Shown piece after piece: positions 53,290-63,742 of a DNA stretch of 64,000 nt. This DNA is from Streptomyces caelestis (GTDB taxonomy: Bacteria; Actinomycetota; Actinomycetes; Streptomycetales; Streptomycetaceae). The notes beneath the pieces are model-generated. The model was not told where the DNA came from and made no database searches. It saw only the letters and a list, made by a program, of their open reading frames with translations. The position numbers and the translations under genes are program-made. Every line of letters begins with the position of its first letter. Position 1 is the stretch's first letter. The DNA is taken from positions 138,511 to 202,510 of the forward strand of contig NZ_LGCN01000276.1 of the NCBI RefSeq assembly GCF_001279005.1, read 5' to 3'.

Positions 53290-53682
53290 TGTCGAGTGCG
53301 CGGCGCGTCGTGGGCGCCGGGCACGAGGCATTCTGGGTCGAAAGCAGCAGGGCGGCACGGATCTCGCGGCGCGGCGAAGGAGTCCGTGGAGAAACGTGCG
53401 CGCGGGGGCGTGGCTCGGTCACGCGTGCGGGGCGTCCGGGCGGACACGAGCCGGCTCTCGCTTCGGGGCGCGAGGCTCAGATGGTGCGGGGGCCCTCTAG
53501 AAGGCGCGCATTCGGCGCTGACACATACAACGAGCACCGGGCGTCAGGGTCGCCTCGGTCGCAGGGATGCGGTCGCTCGTCGTGGTCATGAGATCAGTAA
53601 AGCAGACGCCCGGTCCTGACCGGACACGACTGTCCGCATTCTGGACAGCCGTGGACAGCGGCGGGACGGCGTCGGGCGCACG
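53290..53682 (-). other. Leader region of metNIQ
   Basis: 393 bp between the HAD gene and metN. It carries the putative 30-codon leader frame (53497-53589) and, at 53448-53478, alternative pairings: GAGCCGGCTC can fold on itself, or GAGCC can pair with the GGCTC downstream around an inner CTCGC/GCGAG stem. No SAM-I or SAM-IV riboswitch pattern was recognised. Confidence 0.5.
53497..53589 (-). CDS. Putative 30-residue Cys/Met leader peptide upstream of metNIQ
   Basis: Short frame starting MTTTSDRIPAT and ending RCMCQRRMRAF, stop TAG. It contains Cys-Met-Cys plus another Met near its end; both Cys codons are TGT, rare at this G+C. No Shine-Dalgarno site is visible; TTTACT 7-12 nt upstream of the ATG could be a -10, making the mRNA leaderless, as is common in actinobacteria. 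Downstream sequence can form alternative hairpins before metN. A role in ribosome-mediated attenuation by cysteine or methionine is inference. Confidence 0.5.
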   Translation of the reverse strand: MTTTSDRIPATEATLTPGARCMCQRRMRAF

Positions 53683-54333
53683 TCAGGGACGTGCGGAGAT
53701 CTCCACTCCCCCGTCCGTGACCAGTGCGGAGAGGGCCGAGAGGTCCTCGACGACGAGGTCGGCGGTCAGCTCGTGGGCCCGGTGGGTTGTGGCCAAGGCC
53801 ACGGTGGTCATACCGGCGGCGCGGCCGGCCTGGAGTCCGGCCGGGGCGTCCTCGAAGACGACGCAGTGCGCCGGGTCGACGCCGAGGGTGCGGGCGGCGA
53901 GGAGGTAGGGCTCGGGATCGGGCTTGCCGCGGGTGATGTCGTCGGCGGCGATCAAGGTCTTGGGCAGGATGCCGACGGCTTCGAGGCGGGCCTCGGCCAG
54001 GCGCCGGGTGGCGGAGGTGACGACGGCCCAGCGCTCGGCGGGCAGTGCGGCGAGGAAGTCCTCGGTCCCGGGCAGCAGCCGCACACCGCCGCCCGGCACG
54101 TCCTCCACCTCCAGGTCCTCGATCCGTGCGACGGCCTCCGGCACGACGTGGGCGGGCAGCAGATCGGCGGCTATCTCCGCGGCCGGCCGGCCGTGCAGCT
54201 CGATCCGCCCGAACCGCTCGGCCGTGATCCCGTACTCGACGGCCCACCGTGTCCAGCAGCGGTTCACGGAGTCGAGGGAGGAGACGAGGGTTCCGTCGTT
54301 GTCGAACAGCAGGGCCTGCGCATGGATGGTCAT
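53683..54333 (-). CDS. HAD-family sugar-phosphatase-like hydrolase
   Basis: 216 residues. HAD motif I FDNDGTLVSS has the nucleophile Asp and the general acid Asp two residues later (note DND rather than the usual DMD/DLD); motif II Thr/Ser is in WAVVTSATRRLAEARL; motif III Lys in ITRGKPDPEPYLLAA; motif IV FEDAPAGLQAG. The cap is the small helical type of beta-phosphoglucomutase/sugar phosphatase proteins. Substrate is unknown. It lies 93 bp upstream of the metNIQ leader frame. Confidence 0.92.
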   Translation of the reverse strand: MTIHAQALLFDNDGTLVSSLDSVNRCWTRWAVEYGITAERFGRIELHGRPAAEIAADLLPAHVVPEAVARIEDLEVEDVPGGGVRLLPGTEDFLAALPAERWAVVTSATRRLAEARLEAVGILPKTLIAADDITRGKPDPEPYLLAARTLGVDPAHCVVFEDAPAGLQAGRAAGMTTVALATTHRAHELTADLVVEDLSALSALVTDGGVEISARP

Positions 54334-54538
54334 GCCATCGACCCTACGGGGCCGCCGCCGCGGACCCGCCCGGACCACGGCGGCGGCCGGTCGAGTCCGC
54401 CCCGGGCCCGGCGTCCGGCACGGGAGCGCGCGCACGGCCCCCGGGCGGACGGTCGCCGGGCCGGACGCGGGGACGCCGGCCCGGACGCTTCCGGGGGCGG
54501 GGACACCGGGTGTTCTCCGGCGTAATAAGGTCGCTGAC

Positions 54539-54898
54539 ATGCTTGATGTCCTGACGGTGGTGACCGGTGTCGCCGCGTTGCTGCTCGGCGCCTGGTGCGG
54601 GTGGGCCGCCTACCGTGACCAGCCGACGAAGGACTGGCACTTCATCGGGATGGCCGTGGTCACGCTGCTGGCGCTGGCACAGCTGATCGTCGGGGTCGTG
54701 CAGCTGGCCCGGGGCGAGAAGCCGGAGCAGGGCACGACGATCTTCGTGGCGTATCTGCTCGGCGCGTTCGCGTGCGTCCCGGCGGCCGGCTTCATGTCGC
54801 TGGGCGAGCGCTCCCGCTGGGGATCGCTGACGGTCGCCGCGAGCGGCGTCGTGCTGGCCGTGCTCGAGGTGCGGCTCTACGACATCTGGAGAGGCTGA
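54539..54898 (+). CDS. Four-span membrane protein, unknown function
   Basis: 119 residues. Hydrophobic helices lie at about 2-22, 35-58, 67-84 and 94-112. AAGG lies 8 nt before the ATG. It is followed after 1 bp by another membrane protein gene, so the pair is an operon. No family recognised. Confidence 0.82.
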   Translation: MLDVLTVVTGVAALLLGAWCGWAAYRDQPTKDWHFIGMAVVTLLALAQLIVGVVQLARGEKPEQGTTIFVAYLLGAFACVPAAGFMSLGERSRWGSLTVAASGVVLAVLEVRLYDIWRG

Positions 54899-54899
54899 G

Positions 54900-55343
54900 A
54901 TGGCCGCGACGCGGGAGAAGACGCAGCACGAACCGCACCGGACGCGGCTGATCGGCGGGCCGGGGCTGCTGCTGGTGTGGCTGTACGGGGTGATGGTCGT
55001 CGGCGCGGTGTCGCGCTCCGCGTACCAGATCGCCACCGAGTTCGACCGGGCGCCGCTCGCCTACTCGCTGTCGGCGGTGGCCGGCCTGGTCTACGGCTTC
55101 ATCACCTACACCCTGGTGCGCGGCGGGGAGACGGCCCGCAGGGCGGCGCTGGCGTGCTGCGCCGCCGAGCTCGTGGGCGTGCTGACCGTGGGGACCTGGA
55201 CGCTGGTGGAGCCGTCCGCGTTCCCCGACGCCACCGTGTGGTCGGACTACGGGATGGGGTACCTCTTCATCCCGGTGCTGCTGCCCCTGACGGCCGTGTA
55301 CTGGCTGCGCAGGGCGCGGCCAGGGCAGCGGCCCACGGCCTGA
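54900..55343 (+). CDS. Four-span membrane protein, partner of the preceding gene
   Basis: 147 residues. A basic cytosolic head of about 20 residues (REKTQHEPHRTR) precedes helices at about 23-42, 55-73, 80-98 and 118-135. GGAGAGG lies 5 nt before the ATG, within the previous gene. The Pro/Arg-rich end is cytosolic. Likely works with its neighbour; function unknown. Its stop abuts the convergent GNAT stop without a gap. Confidence 0.85.
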   Translation: MAATREKTQHEPHRTRLIGGPGLLLVWLYGVMVVGAVSRSAYQIATEFDRAPLAYSLSAVAGLVYGFITYTLVRGGETARRAALACCAAELVGVLTVGTWTLVEPSAFPDATVWSDYGMGYLFIPVLLPLTAVYWLRRARPGQRPTA

Positions 55344-55841
55344 TCAGGCGGTCGTCGCGTAGGCCTGCGCCTGCTTCTCCAGGACGATCATCGGTACGCC
55401 GTCGGCGCCCTGGGAGGTGCCCACCCGCTGGTAGCCGACCTTGCTGTACAGCCGCAGGTTGCTCTCGCTGCGGTGCCCGGCGTGCAGGCGGAAGGTCCGG
55501 GCGCCGCGCTCGCCGGCCAGGGCGGACTCCGCGGCCCGCAGGAGACGCGCGCCGATGCCGTGTCCCTGGAGGCGGGGGTGGACGCAGAGCTTGCCGATCG
55601 CGGCGGCGCCCTCCTCGGTGATCCTGCCGTGCACCGAGCCGACGATCTCGTCGCCGAGGCGGGCGACGAAGACGCAGTCGGCGGCGACCTCCTCGCGGAC
55701 CGAGTCGAGGGTCTGGACGAGCGGGTCGATGCGGTAGTTGCCGTAGAGCGCCGCCTCGCTCTGGAAGCACAGGTACTGCAACCTGAAGATCTGCTCCGCG
55801 TCCTGCCCGGCCGCCGCAGAGATGGTCACGCTCATGCCCAT
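55344..55841 (-). CDS. GNAT acetyltransferase
   Basis: 165 residues. The acetyl-CoA loop is in IGKLCVHPRLQGHGIGARLL (about 83-102) and the closing segment is HRSESNLRLYSKVGYQ. GGGAGG lies 9 nt before the chosen ATG (MGMSVTIS); the ATG two codons on is also usable. Substrate unknown. Its stop directly abuts the convergent membrane-protein stop. Confidence 0.92.
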   Translation of the reverse strand: MGMSVTISAAAGQDAEQIFRLQYLCFQSEAALYGNYRIDPLVQTLDSVREEVAADCVFVARLGDEIVGSVHGRITEEGAAAIGKLCVHPRLQGHGIGARLLRAAESALAGERGARTFRLHAGHRSESNLRLYSKVGYQRVGTSQGADGVPMIVLEKQAQAYATTA

Positions 55842-55898
55842 GTGCGCATGCCTCCCGCTCACCTGATCATCTGTCGTCCCTCACTCCTATCCCCGTCC

Positions 55899-56411
55899 TC
55901 AGCGTGCCGCAACCTCCTGTGTGAGCAAACGCCGCAGACATCCCAGGCATCTGGAGCGTTCCGGGCCAAGAGCTCCCTGTGAGATACCCAACTCCCCCGC
56001 GATCTCCCGGTATGTCGGGTCGCGCGGGGACAGCAGAGCCTCCATCAGTTCCGGGCAGCGGCCGGGCAGCCGCCGTACGGCGTCCCGCAGGGCACGGCGG
56101 CGGGCGGCGGCGAGCGCGAGACGTTCGGGGCCGCGGCCGCCGGTGTCGGCGGGGTCGCCGGTCAACGCGGCCTCCCGGCGGGCCGTGCGGCGGGTGCGGC
56201 GGGCCTCCGCGCGGACGGCCCGGCGGAGCCAGTCCGGGGGGTCGGACGGCGGACCGCAGGTGTCGAGGCGCTCCAGGAGGCGGAGCCACACCGCCTGTTC
56301 CAGGTCTGCCGGTTCGGTCCCGGAGCCGAGCGCCTCGGCTGCGGTCTCCGCGCCGAGCAGCGGACGCAGGGAGACGACCAGCTCGTACGCCGTGACCGGC
56401 TCGTGTGTCAT
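55899..56411 (-). CDS. Sigma-70 family (ECF-like) RNA polymerase sigma factor
   Basis: 170 residues. The region-2-like part (about 20-75) is poorly conserved, and region 4 (about 105-165) has a helix-turn-helix LPGRCPELMEALLSPRDPTYREIAGELGISQGALGPERSRCLGCLRRLL. The promoter-recognition half is clear while the -10-binding half is weak, so it may be a specialised or degenerate sigma factor. No anti-sigma gene is adjacent. It lies 75 bp upstream of the GNAT gene and 76 bp past glpQ, same strand. Confidence 0.78.
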   Translation of the reverse strand: MTHEPVTAYELVVSLRPLLGAETAAEALGSGTEPADLEQAVWLRLLERLDTCGPPSDPPDWLRRAVRAEARRTRRTARREAALTGDPADTGGRGPERLALAAARRRALRDAVRRLPGRCPELMEALLSPRDPTYREIAGELGISQGALGPERSRCLGCLRRLLTQEVAAR

Positions 56412-56486
56412 ACGCGCAACGACTCGGCCACCCCGGGCGGGGTTGCCCGGAGCGGCCCGAAATCACCCTTACCGGGGCGGATCGGA

Positions 56487-57656
56487 TCAGCCGTTGACGA
56501 AGTCCTCGCGGGCCAGCAGTCCGGTGTCCGGCTGGTCGGTGAAGACACCGTCGATGCCGGTGGCGAAGTACGCCCGGTAGGCGCCGAAGACGTCGCCGTA
56601 GGCATCGGGGGCGGCGCCCTTGCGGAAGTCGGCGGGCAGGAAGGGGTTCTCGTTGCGCAGGGTGTAGGGGTGCAGGATCAGGCCCGCCCGGTGCGCGTCG
56701 CGCACCAGGGTCGTCGGTTCGGTGAGCCGGCCGGCCGCGTCGCGCGGGATGACCAGGTCGAGGGTGGGGCCGATGCCCTGGGCGTAGCCGGCGATCTCGC
56801 GCAGTCCGCTGCGGGTGACGAGGTCGGCGACGGTGCGCGGGTCACCCGTCTCGACGAAGTCCCAGGGGCGGGTGGTGGCGCCGGAGAGGAGGACGACGAG
56901 GGGGTTGTCGACCAGCTTGTTCAGGCGCTCGACGCTGGTCGGCTCGAAGGACTGGAGGACGACCGGCGCGTTCCTGCCGTCCTTGCCGTGCCGCCGCAGC
57001 AGCTTGGCGACCCGCTCCTCCAGGCCCAGTCCCAGCGTGCGGAAGTAGGTGGGGTGCTTGAGCTCGGGGTAGATCCAGACCTGCTTGCCGCGCTTGCGGG
57101 TCTGCTCGTCCTGCCAGCGCAGCACCTCCTCGAAGGTGGGGATCTCCCAGCGGCCGTCGTAGAGGGTGTTGTGCGGGCGGTTGGCGGGGATGCGCTCGAC
57201 GGCGCGCAGCCGCTTCAGCTCGGCGAGGGTGAAGTCCTCGGTGAACCAGCCGGTGACGGAGGCGCCGTCCAGTGTCTTGGTGGTCCGCCGGCCGGCGAAC
57301 TCCGGGTGGTCGGCGACGTCCGTGGTGCCGCCGATCTCCGGCTCGTGCCGGCAGACGAGGTGACCGTCCCGGGTGGGCACGAGGTCGCCGGCCTCGACGA
57401 TGTCCGCGCCCATGTCGAGGGCGAGCTGGTAGGCGCCGAGGGTGTGCTCGGGCCGGTGACCGCTGGCCCCGCGGTGGCCGATGATCGTCGGGACGGGCAG
57501 GCCCTTCAGCCCCCGGCCGCCGCCGCGCCGGGCGTCGGCGGCTCTCGCGGTGCCGCCCAGCGCCAGGACCGACCCGGAGGCGCCGAGCACCGCGGCGCCG
57601 AGGAGGGTTCGCCGTCCGGTTCCGCCCGCCTGTTCGTTCGACTCCCGCGTTCCCAT
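56487..57656 (-). CDS. glpQ: Tat-exported glycerophosphodiester phosphodiesterase
   Basis: Hydrolyses glycerophosphodiesters to glycerol 3-phosphate and alcohol outside the cell, for phosphate scavenging. The product is 389 residues. The Tat signal has GRRTLLG at 14-20 and an Ala-rich h-region ending ARA near 40. The catalytic elements are IIGHRGASGHRPEHT, VEAGD and CRHEPEIGG (His residues act as acid/base). GGAGGG is 5 nt before the ATG. PHO-box-like repeats lie about 270 bp upstream; S. coelicolor glpQ1 is known to be PhoP controlled. Confidence 0.94.
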   Translation of the reverse strand: MGTRESNEQAGGTGRRTLLGAAVLGASGSVLALGGTARAADARRGGGRGLKGLPVPTIIGHRGASGHRPEHTLGAYQLALDMGADIVEAGDLVPTRDGHLVCRHEPEIGGTTDVADHPEFAGRRTTKTLDGASVTGWFTEDFTLAELKRLRAVERIPANRPHNTLYDGRWEIPTFEEVLRWQDEQTRKRGKQVWIYPELKHPTYFRTLGLGLEERVAKLLRRHGKDGRNAPVVLQSFEPTSVERLNKLVDNPLVVLLSGATTRPWDFVETGDPRTVADLVTRSGLREIAGYAQGIGPTLDLVIPRDAAGRLTEPTTLVRDAHRAGLILHPYTLRNENPFLPADFRKGAAPDAYGDVFGAYRAYFATGIDGVFTDQPDTGLLAREDFVNG

Positions 57657-58071
57657 GAGGACCCTCCTGCTGTCGGCTCGTCCGGTGCGGAGCGATCGTA
57701 GGTGCGCGCGGATGACGCACGGGAGACCCCGGGCCGAACACACGGGTGATGTCGCGTGACGCGCGTCCCTCATACGGATGACGTACGTCTGTCGTATTCC
57801 GGTGGGGATGTGACGGCTCGTCCGATTGGACCGGACGGAGAGGGGCACGCGTGCGGTGTGCGGGTCCGGGCGACTTCCGTCACAGCGTGACCGTCGTGTC
57901 GCGTGCCGGCCGCGGACGGGCCGCCGCAGGTGAACCCGGGTCAAGAGTGAGTAAGACCTGGGTGAACTCCGCCCGGCCCGGTGTGCGCGACCCCCCGGGC
58001 CGCGAGTAATGTCCTCACCTGCACAGACTCATACGGCATGAACAGACGTCCGTCTCCCACCGGAGGGCCCG
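57657..58071. other. Divergent regulatory region, glpQ / plsC-like gene
   Basis: 415 bp that must contain both promoters. The only structured element found is the PHO-box-like array at 57924-57967; no supported gene. Confidence 0.6.
57924..57967 (-). promoter_or_regulatory. PHO-box-like direct repeats
   Basis: On the minus strand, 11-nt units read GTTCACCCAGG, TCTTACTCACT, CTTGACCCGGG, and then TTCACCTGCGG, one base out of phase. The Streptomyces PhoP unit is GTTCACC-like at 11-nt spacing, and units 1 and 3 fit well. It sits 268 bp from the glpQ start, the known PhoP-controlled family, but also 105 bp from the divergent plsC-like gene. Confidence 0.65.
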
Positions 58072-58743
58072 TTGTCCCGCTTCGCGCTCATCAAGGCAGT
58101 GCTCGGTCCGATCATGCGCCTGATGTTCCGCCCACAGGTGGAGGGCGCGGAGAACATCCCGGGCGACGGTCCCGTCATCCTGGCCGGCAATCACCTGACG
58201 TTCATCGACTCGATGATCCTGCCGCTCGTCTGCGACCGTCAGGTCGTCTTCATCGGCAAGGACGAGTACGTCACCGGCAAGGGGCTCAAGGGCCGGCTGA
58301 TGGCGTGGTTCTTCACCGGCGTCGGCATGATCCCGGTCGACCGCGACGGCGGCCGGGGCGGGGTGGCGGCGCTGATGACCGGACGCCGGGTGCTGGAGGA
58401 GGGCAGGATCTTCGGCATCTACCCGGAGGGCACCCGCTCCCCCGACGGCCGGCTGTACCGGGGCCGCACCGGCATCGCCCGGCTCACCCTGATGACCGGC
58501 GCGCCCGTCGTGCCGTTCGCCATGATCGGCACGGACAAGCTCCAGCCGGGCGGCGCGGGCCTGCCCCGGCCGGGCAAGGTGACGGTCCGTTTCGGCGAGG
58601 CGATGGAGTTCTCCCGGTACGACGGCATGGGCCGTGACCGGTACGTGCTGCGCGCGGTCACCGACTCGGTGATGACCGAGGTGATGCGGCTGTCCGGGCA
58701 GGAGTACGTCGACATGTACGCCAGCAAGGCGAAGGCAGCGTAA
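58072..58743 (+). CDS. PlsC-family 1-acyl-sn-glycerol-3-phosphate acyltransferase
   Basis: Adds the second acyl chain to lysophosphatidic acid, or a related acceptor, at the membrane; 223 residues. Motif H-x4-D is in NHLTFID (about 41-47), motif FIGKDEY, motif III GIYPEGTRSPDG and motif IV VVPFAMIG are present. TTG start with GGAGGG 4 nt upstream. The single-gene unit faces glpQ across a region with PHO-box-like repeats. Confidence 0.94.
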   Translation: MSRFALIKAVLGPIMRLMFRPQVEGAENIPGDGPVILAGNHLTFIDSMILPLVCDRQVVFIGKDEYVTGKGLKGRLMAWFFTGVGMIPVDRDGGRGGVAALMTGRRVLEEGRIFGIYPEGTRSPDGRLYRGRTGIARLTLMTGAPVVPFAMIGTDKLQPGGAGLPRPGKVTVRFGEAMEFSRYDGMGRDRYVLRAVTDSVMTEVMRLSGQEYVDMYASKAKAA

Positions 58744-58815
58744 CGCAGGGCGTCGGCCCGGGCGGGGCCGCGGTCGCGCCGCGGGCGCGAGTGCAGCGCG
58801 GCCGGGCCGTGTCCA

Positions 58816-58853
58816 CGCGGCGGAGCCGCACAGGGGAACAGCCCCGCGCCCCT
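58816..58853 (+). repeat. Dispersed Streptomyces intergenic element, copy A
   Basis: CGCGGCGGAGCCGCACAG ... AGCCCCGCGCCCCT. A second copy in the same orientation is at 60760-60801. This core is, from memory, abundant in Streptomyces genomes; its function is unknown. Confidence 0.7.
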
Positions 58854-58869
58854 CGAACCGGCCGGCCTC

Positions 58870-59574
58870 TCACTCTCCCGGGACGCCGTCGTCCAGGCGT
58901 TGGTCCCGGAGCACGAACCATGATGCCGCCGCCGCTGCCAGGAGGACCACGGCTCCTGTGCCCGCCGCCAGGGTGAGGCCGTCGACGAAGGCCTGGCGGG
59001 CCGCGTCCAGCAGGGGCTCGGCCGTGTGGGCGGGCAGTGCGGACGCCGCTTCCACCGCGCCGCCCAGCGACTCGTGCGCCTCGGCCGGGGTGCCCGCCGG
59101 GCCCGTGAAACCGCGGTAGACGCCGGTCACGATGGAGCCGAGTACGGCGATGCCGAGGGCCGCGCCGAGTTCGTACGCCGTCTCGAAGACGGCGGAGGCC
59201 GCGCCCGCCTGCTCCTTGGGCACGCCGGAGAGGATCACGTAGGCGGTCACCGTGCAGGAGAGACCGGCGCCCAGGCCGACCACCAGCAGCGCCGCCCCGA
59301 GCAGGGGGGCGTGCGGTTCGATTCCGGCGACCAGGCGGCGCACGGCGTCGGCGGCCGGTCCCTCGTCGGTCCGGGCCGCGGCCAGGGCGGCCTCGCACCC
59401 GGCGATCCCGAGCGCCTCCAGCGCCCGGACCAGCGCGTCCCGCCCGGCGAACTGCCGGTGCAGCGTGGCGCGGCTGATCCCGGCGGCCTCGGCGACCTCG
59501 TCCATGGTCGCGGTGGATCTGCGGGTCAGCAGGGCGGCGGCGCTGCGCAGCACATGGTCACGATCGACAGCCAT
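58870..59574 (-). pseudogene. TetR-MFS chimera, probable in-frame deletion fusion
   Basis: 234 residues made of two unrelated parts. About 1-92 is a TetR N-terminus: HTH in TMDEVAEAAGISRATLHRQFAGRDALVRALE (23-53). About 93-234 is the C-terminal end of a DHA2-type drug efflux MFS pump: GLGAGLSCTVTAYVILSGVPKEQAGAASAVFETAYELGAALGIAVLGSIV and a final TM at 202-221. The ligand domain of TetR and most of the pump (about 10 TMs) are missing. The junction near 59290-59300 keeps the frame. The fusion could be a membrane-tethered DNA-binding remnant or a decaying scar; I lean to the latter. An ATG at 59601 is a less likely start because it lies in the operator. Confidence 0.8.
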
Positions 59575-59593
59575 GAGACGACAGCACCCCACA

Positions 59594-59611
59594 TGAGACA
59601 TGGATGTCTCA
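59594..59611. promoter_or_regulatory. Perfect TetR-type operator
   Basis: TGAGACAT, two-base centre, ATGTCTCA: an 18-bp perfect palindrome, 20 bp upstream of the chimera start. Further GTCTCAT half-sites occur nearby. Likely the autoregulatory site of the TetR part. Confidence 0.8.
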
Positions 59612-59659
59612 AGCGAGGCGTACGGGTCTCATGGTTGCCGTGTGAGGAAAGCCGATCGC

Positions 59660-60631
59660 TCAGTGCCAGGGCAGCTGTCCGCGCCGCTCCCAGTAGGTTC
59701 CCGGCTCCTCGACCAGGCCGGCGAGGCGGGACACCTGGTCGTCGGTGAGGTCGACGGCGGCGGCGTGCAGGTTGGAGGCGAGCTGGGCGGTGGTGGCCGC
59801 GCCGGAGAGGACCACGCCGGCCCACGGCTGCCGCAGGACCACCGCGAGGGCGACGGCGTCACAGCCGAGGCCGGTCTCCTCGGCGACGGACCGCAGCGCC
59901 TCCGGGGCGTGCGCGGCGGCGAGCCGGCCGTTGGCCATGCCCTCCTTGACGATCACGGTGAGCCCGGCGTCATGGGCCTCGGCGAGCGCGGGGCCGGCGG
60001 AGGTCTCCAGGGCGTTGTACGTCGACTGGACGGTACGGAAGAGGGGCTCGCCGTCGACCGTGACGGCGAGGGCGGCGCGGATGGCGTCGGCCTGGGCGGG
60101 GCCGCTGGTGGAGAAGCCGACGGTGAGGCCCCCGCCCGCCGCCTCCGCGAGCCGGGCGTGCAGCTCCTTGTCGGTGAGGGCGGGGCTCTCGGGGGTCACC
60201 GAGTGGATCTGGTAGAGGTCGAGCCGGTCCCCGAGCAGCGCCTCGGTCTCGACGCGCTGCCGCTCGTACGCCGCGAGGGAGTGGTCCTTGACCTCGTGCC
60301 GCTCGGCGTCGGTGGACCAGTCGGCGGTGTAGGTGTAGCCCCATTTGCTGCCGATGACGACGTCGTCGACGTCGGGGCGGGCCTTCAGCCAGTCGGCGAG
60401 GAACTCCTCGGAGCGGCCGTAGGAGCGGGCGGCGTCGAAGTAGCGGACGCCCTGGGCGTAGGCGGCGTCGAGGAGTTCGTGCGTGCGGGTGCGCAGCGCC
60501 TCGACGCCGCGGTTCTCTCCGAGGTCGTCGCTGCGGCCGAGGTTGATGTAGCCGGGACGGCCGATGGCGGCGAGGCCGAGGCCGAGGTGGCAGGTGGGGG
60601 TTGTCGCTGTTGCCAGCCGGGCGAAGGGCAT
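59660..60631 (-). CDS. Aldo/keto reductase
   Basis: NADPH-dependent (beta/alpha)8 oxidoreductase; 323 residues. The catalytic Asp and Tyr are in FDAARSYGRSEEF (about 65-77), the Lys in VIGSKWGY, and the His in LYQIHSV. The cofactor-binding C-terminus VLSGAATTAQLASNL is conserved. Substrate unknown. GGAG lies 6 nt before the ATG. It reads towards the TetR-MFS chimera; the 85-bp gap holds the TetR operator, so its 3' flank overlaps that promoter region. Confidence 0.93.
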   Translation of the reverse strand: MPFARLATATTPTCHLGLGLAAIGRPGYINLGRSDDLGENRGVEALRTRTHELLDAAYAQGVRYFDAARSYGRSEEFLADWLKARPDVDDVVIGSKWGYTYTADWSTDAERHEVKDHSLAAYERQRVETEALLGDRLDLYQIHSVTPESPALTDKELHARLAEAAGGGLTVGFSTSGPAQADAIRAALAVTVDGEPLFRTVQSTYNALETSAGPALAEAHDAGLTVIVKEGMANGRLAAAHAPEALRSVAEETGLGCDAVALAVVLRQPWAGVVLSGAATTAQLASNLHAAAVDLTDDQVSRLAGLVEEPGTYWERRGQLPWH

Positions 60632-60759
60632 CGCGGGCTCCGTTCGGTCGGTCCGGTACGGTTTCCGACCAACGTAACCCGCGACGACCTCGGCTTTGCT
60701 CAGGAGCCCGGTTCCCTCGGTCGTTTCGCGGGGGCGGGTGCGTGGTGGCCTGTCGCGCC

Positions 60760-60801
60760 CGCGTGGCGGAGCCGCACAGCGGTACGGGGCCCCGCGCCCC
60801 T
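60760..60801 (+). repeat. Dispersed Streptomyces intergenic element, copy B
   Basis: CGCGTGGCGGAGCCGCACAG ... GGCCCCGCGCCCCT. It shares the core of copy A (58816-58853) in the same orientation. It lies 14 bp past the argH stop and may help stop argH transcription. Confidence 0.7.
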
Positions 60802-60814
60802 GAAGGACGTCGCC

Positions 60815-63536
<2,722 letters not shown>

Positions 63537-63559
63537 GGGTTTCTCCTCACAGTGCATTC

Positions 63560-63601
63560 GCTGACATGCATGAGTATGCAGTACTCCGCATGAATCGTCA
63601 A
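63560..63601 (-). promoter_or_regulatory. argG promoter with arginine-box-like palindromes
   Basis: Minus-strand -35 TTGACG (63601-63596), a 17-bp spacer and -10 CATACT (63578-63573). The region also reads TGCAT-GAGT-ATGCA and GAGTA-TGCAG-TACTC on the plus strand, overlapping inverted repeats like the ArgR boxes of streptomycetes. It lies about 40 bp upstream of the GTG, so ArgR-type repression is likely. Confidence 0.7.
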
Positions 63602-63742
63602 TCCGCCGGTGAATCCGCGGCCGGGTTGAACATCCGAAACCGCTTTCGCGTACTTGTCGCCGGACGCAGGCGCCGCGTCGGACCGACCGAGACATCACGA
63701 CAGACGACACCCGTGACACCCCGACCCAAGTGAGGCATCCGC

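Noticed and set aside
53290..53682. SAM riboswitch upstream of metNIQ
   Set aside because: CTCATGA near the leader start recalls SAM-IV sequence, but the following conserved bases and pseudoknot partners are not present.
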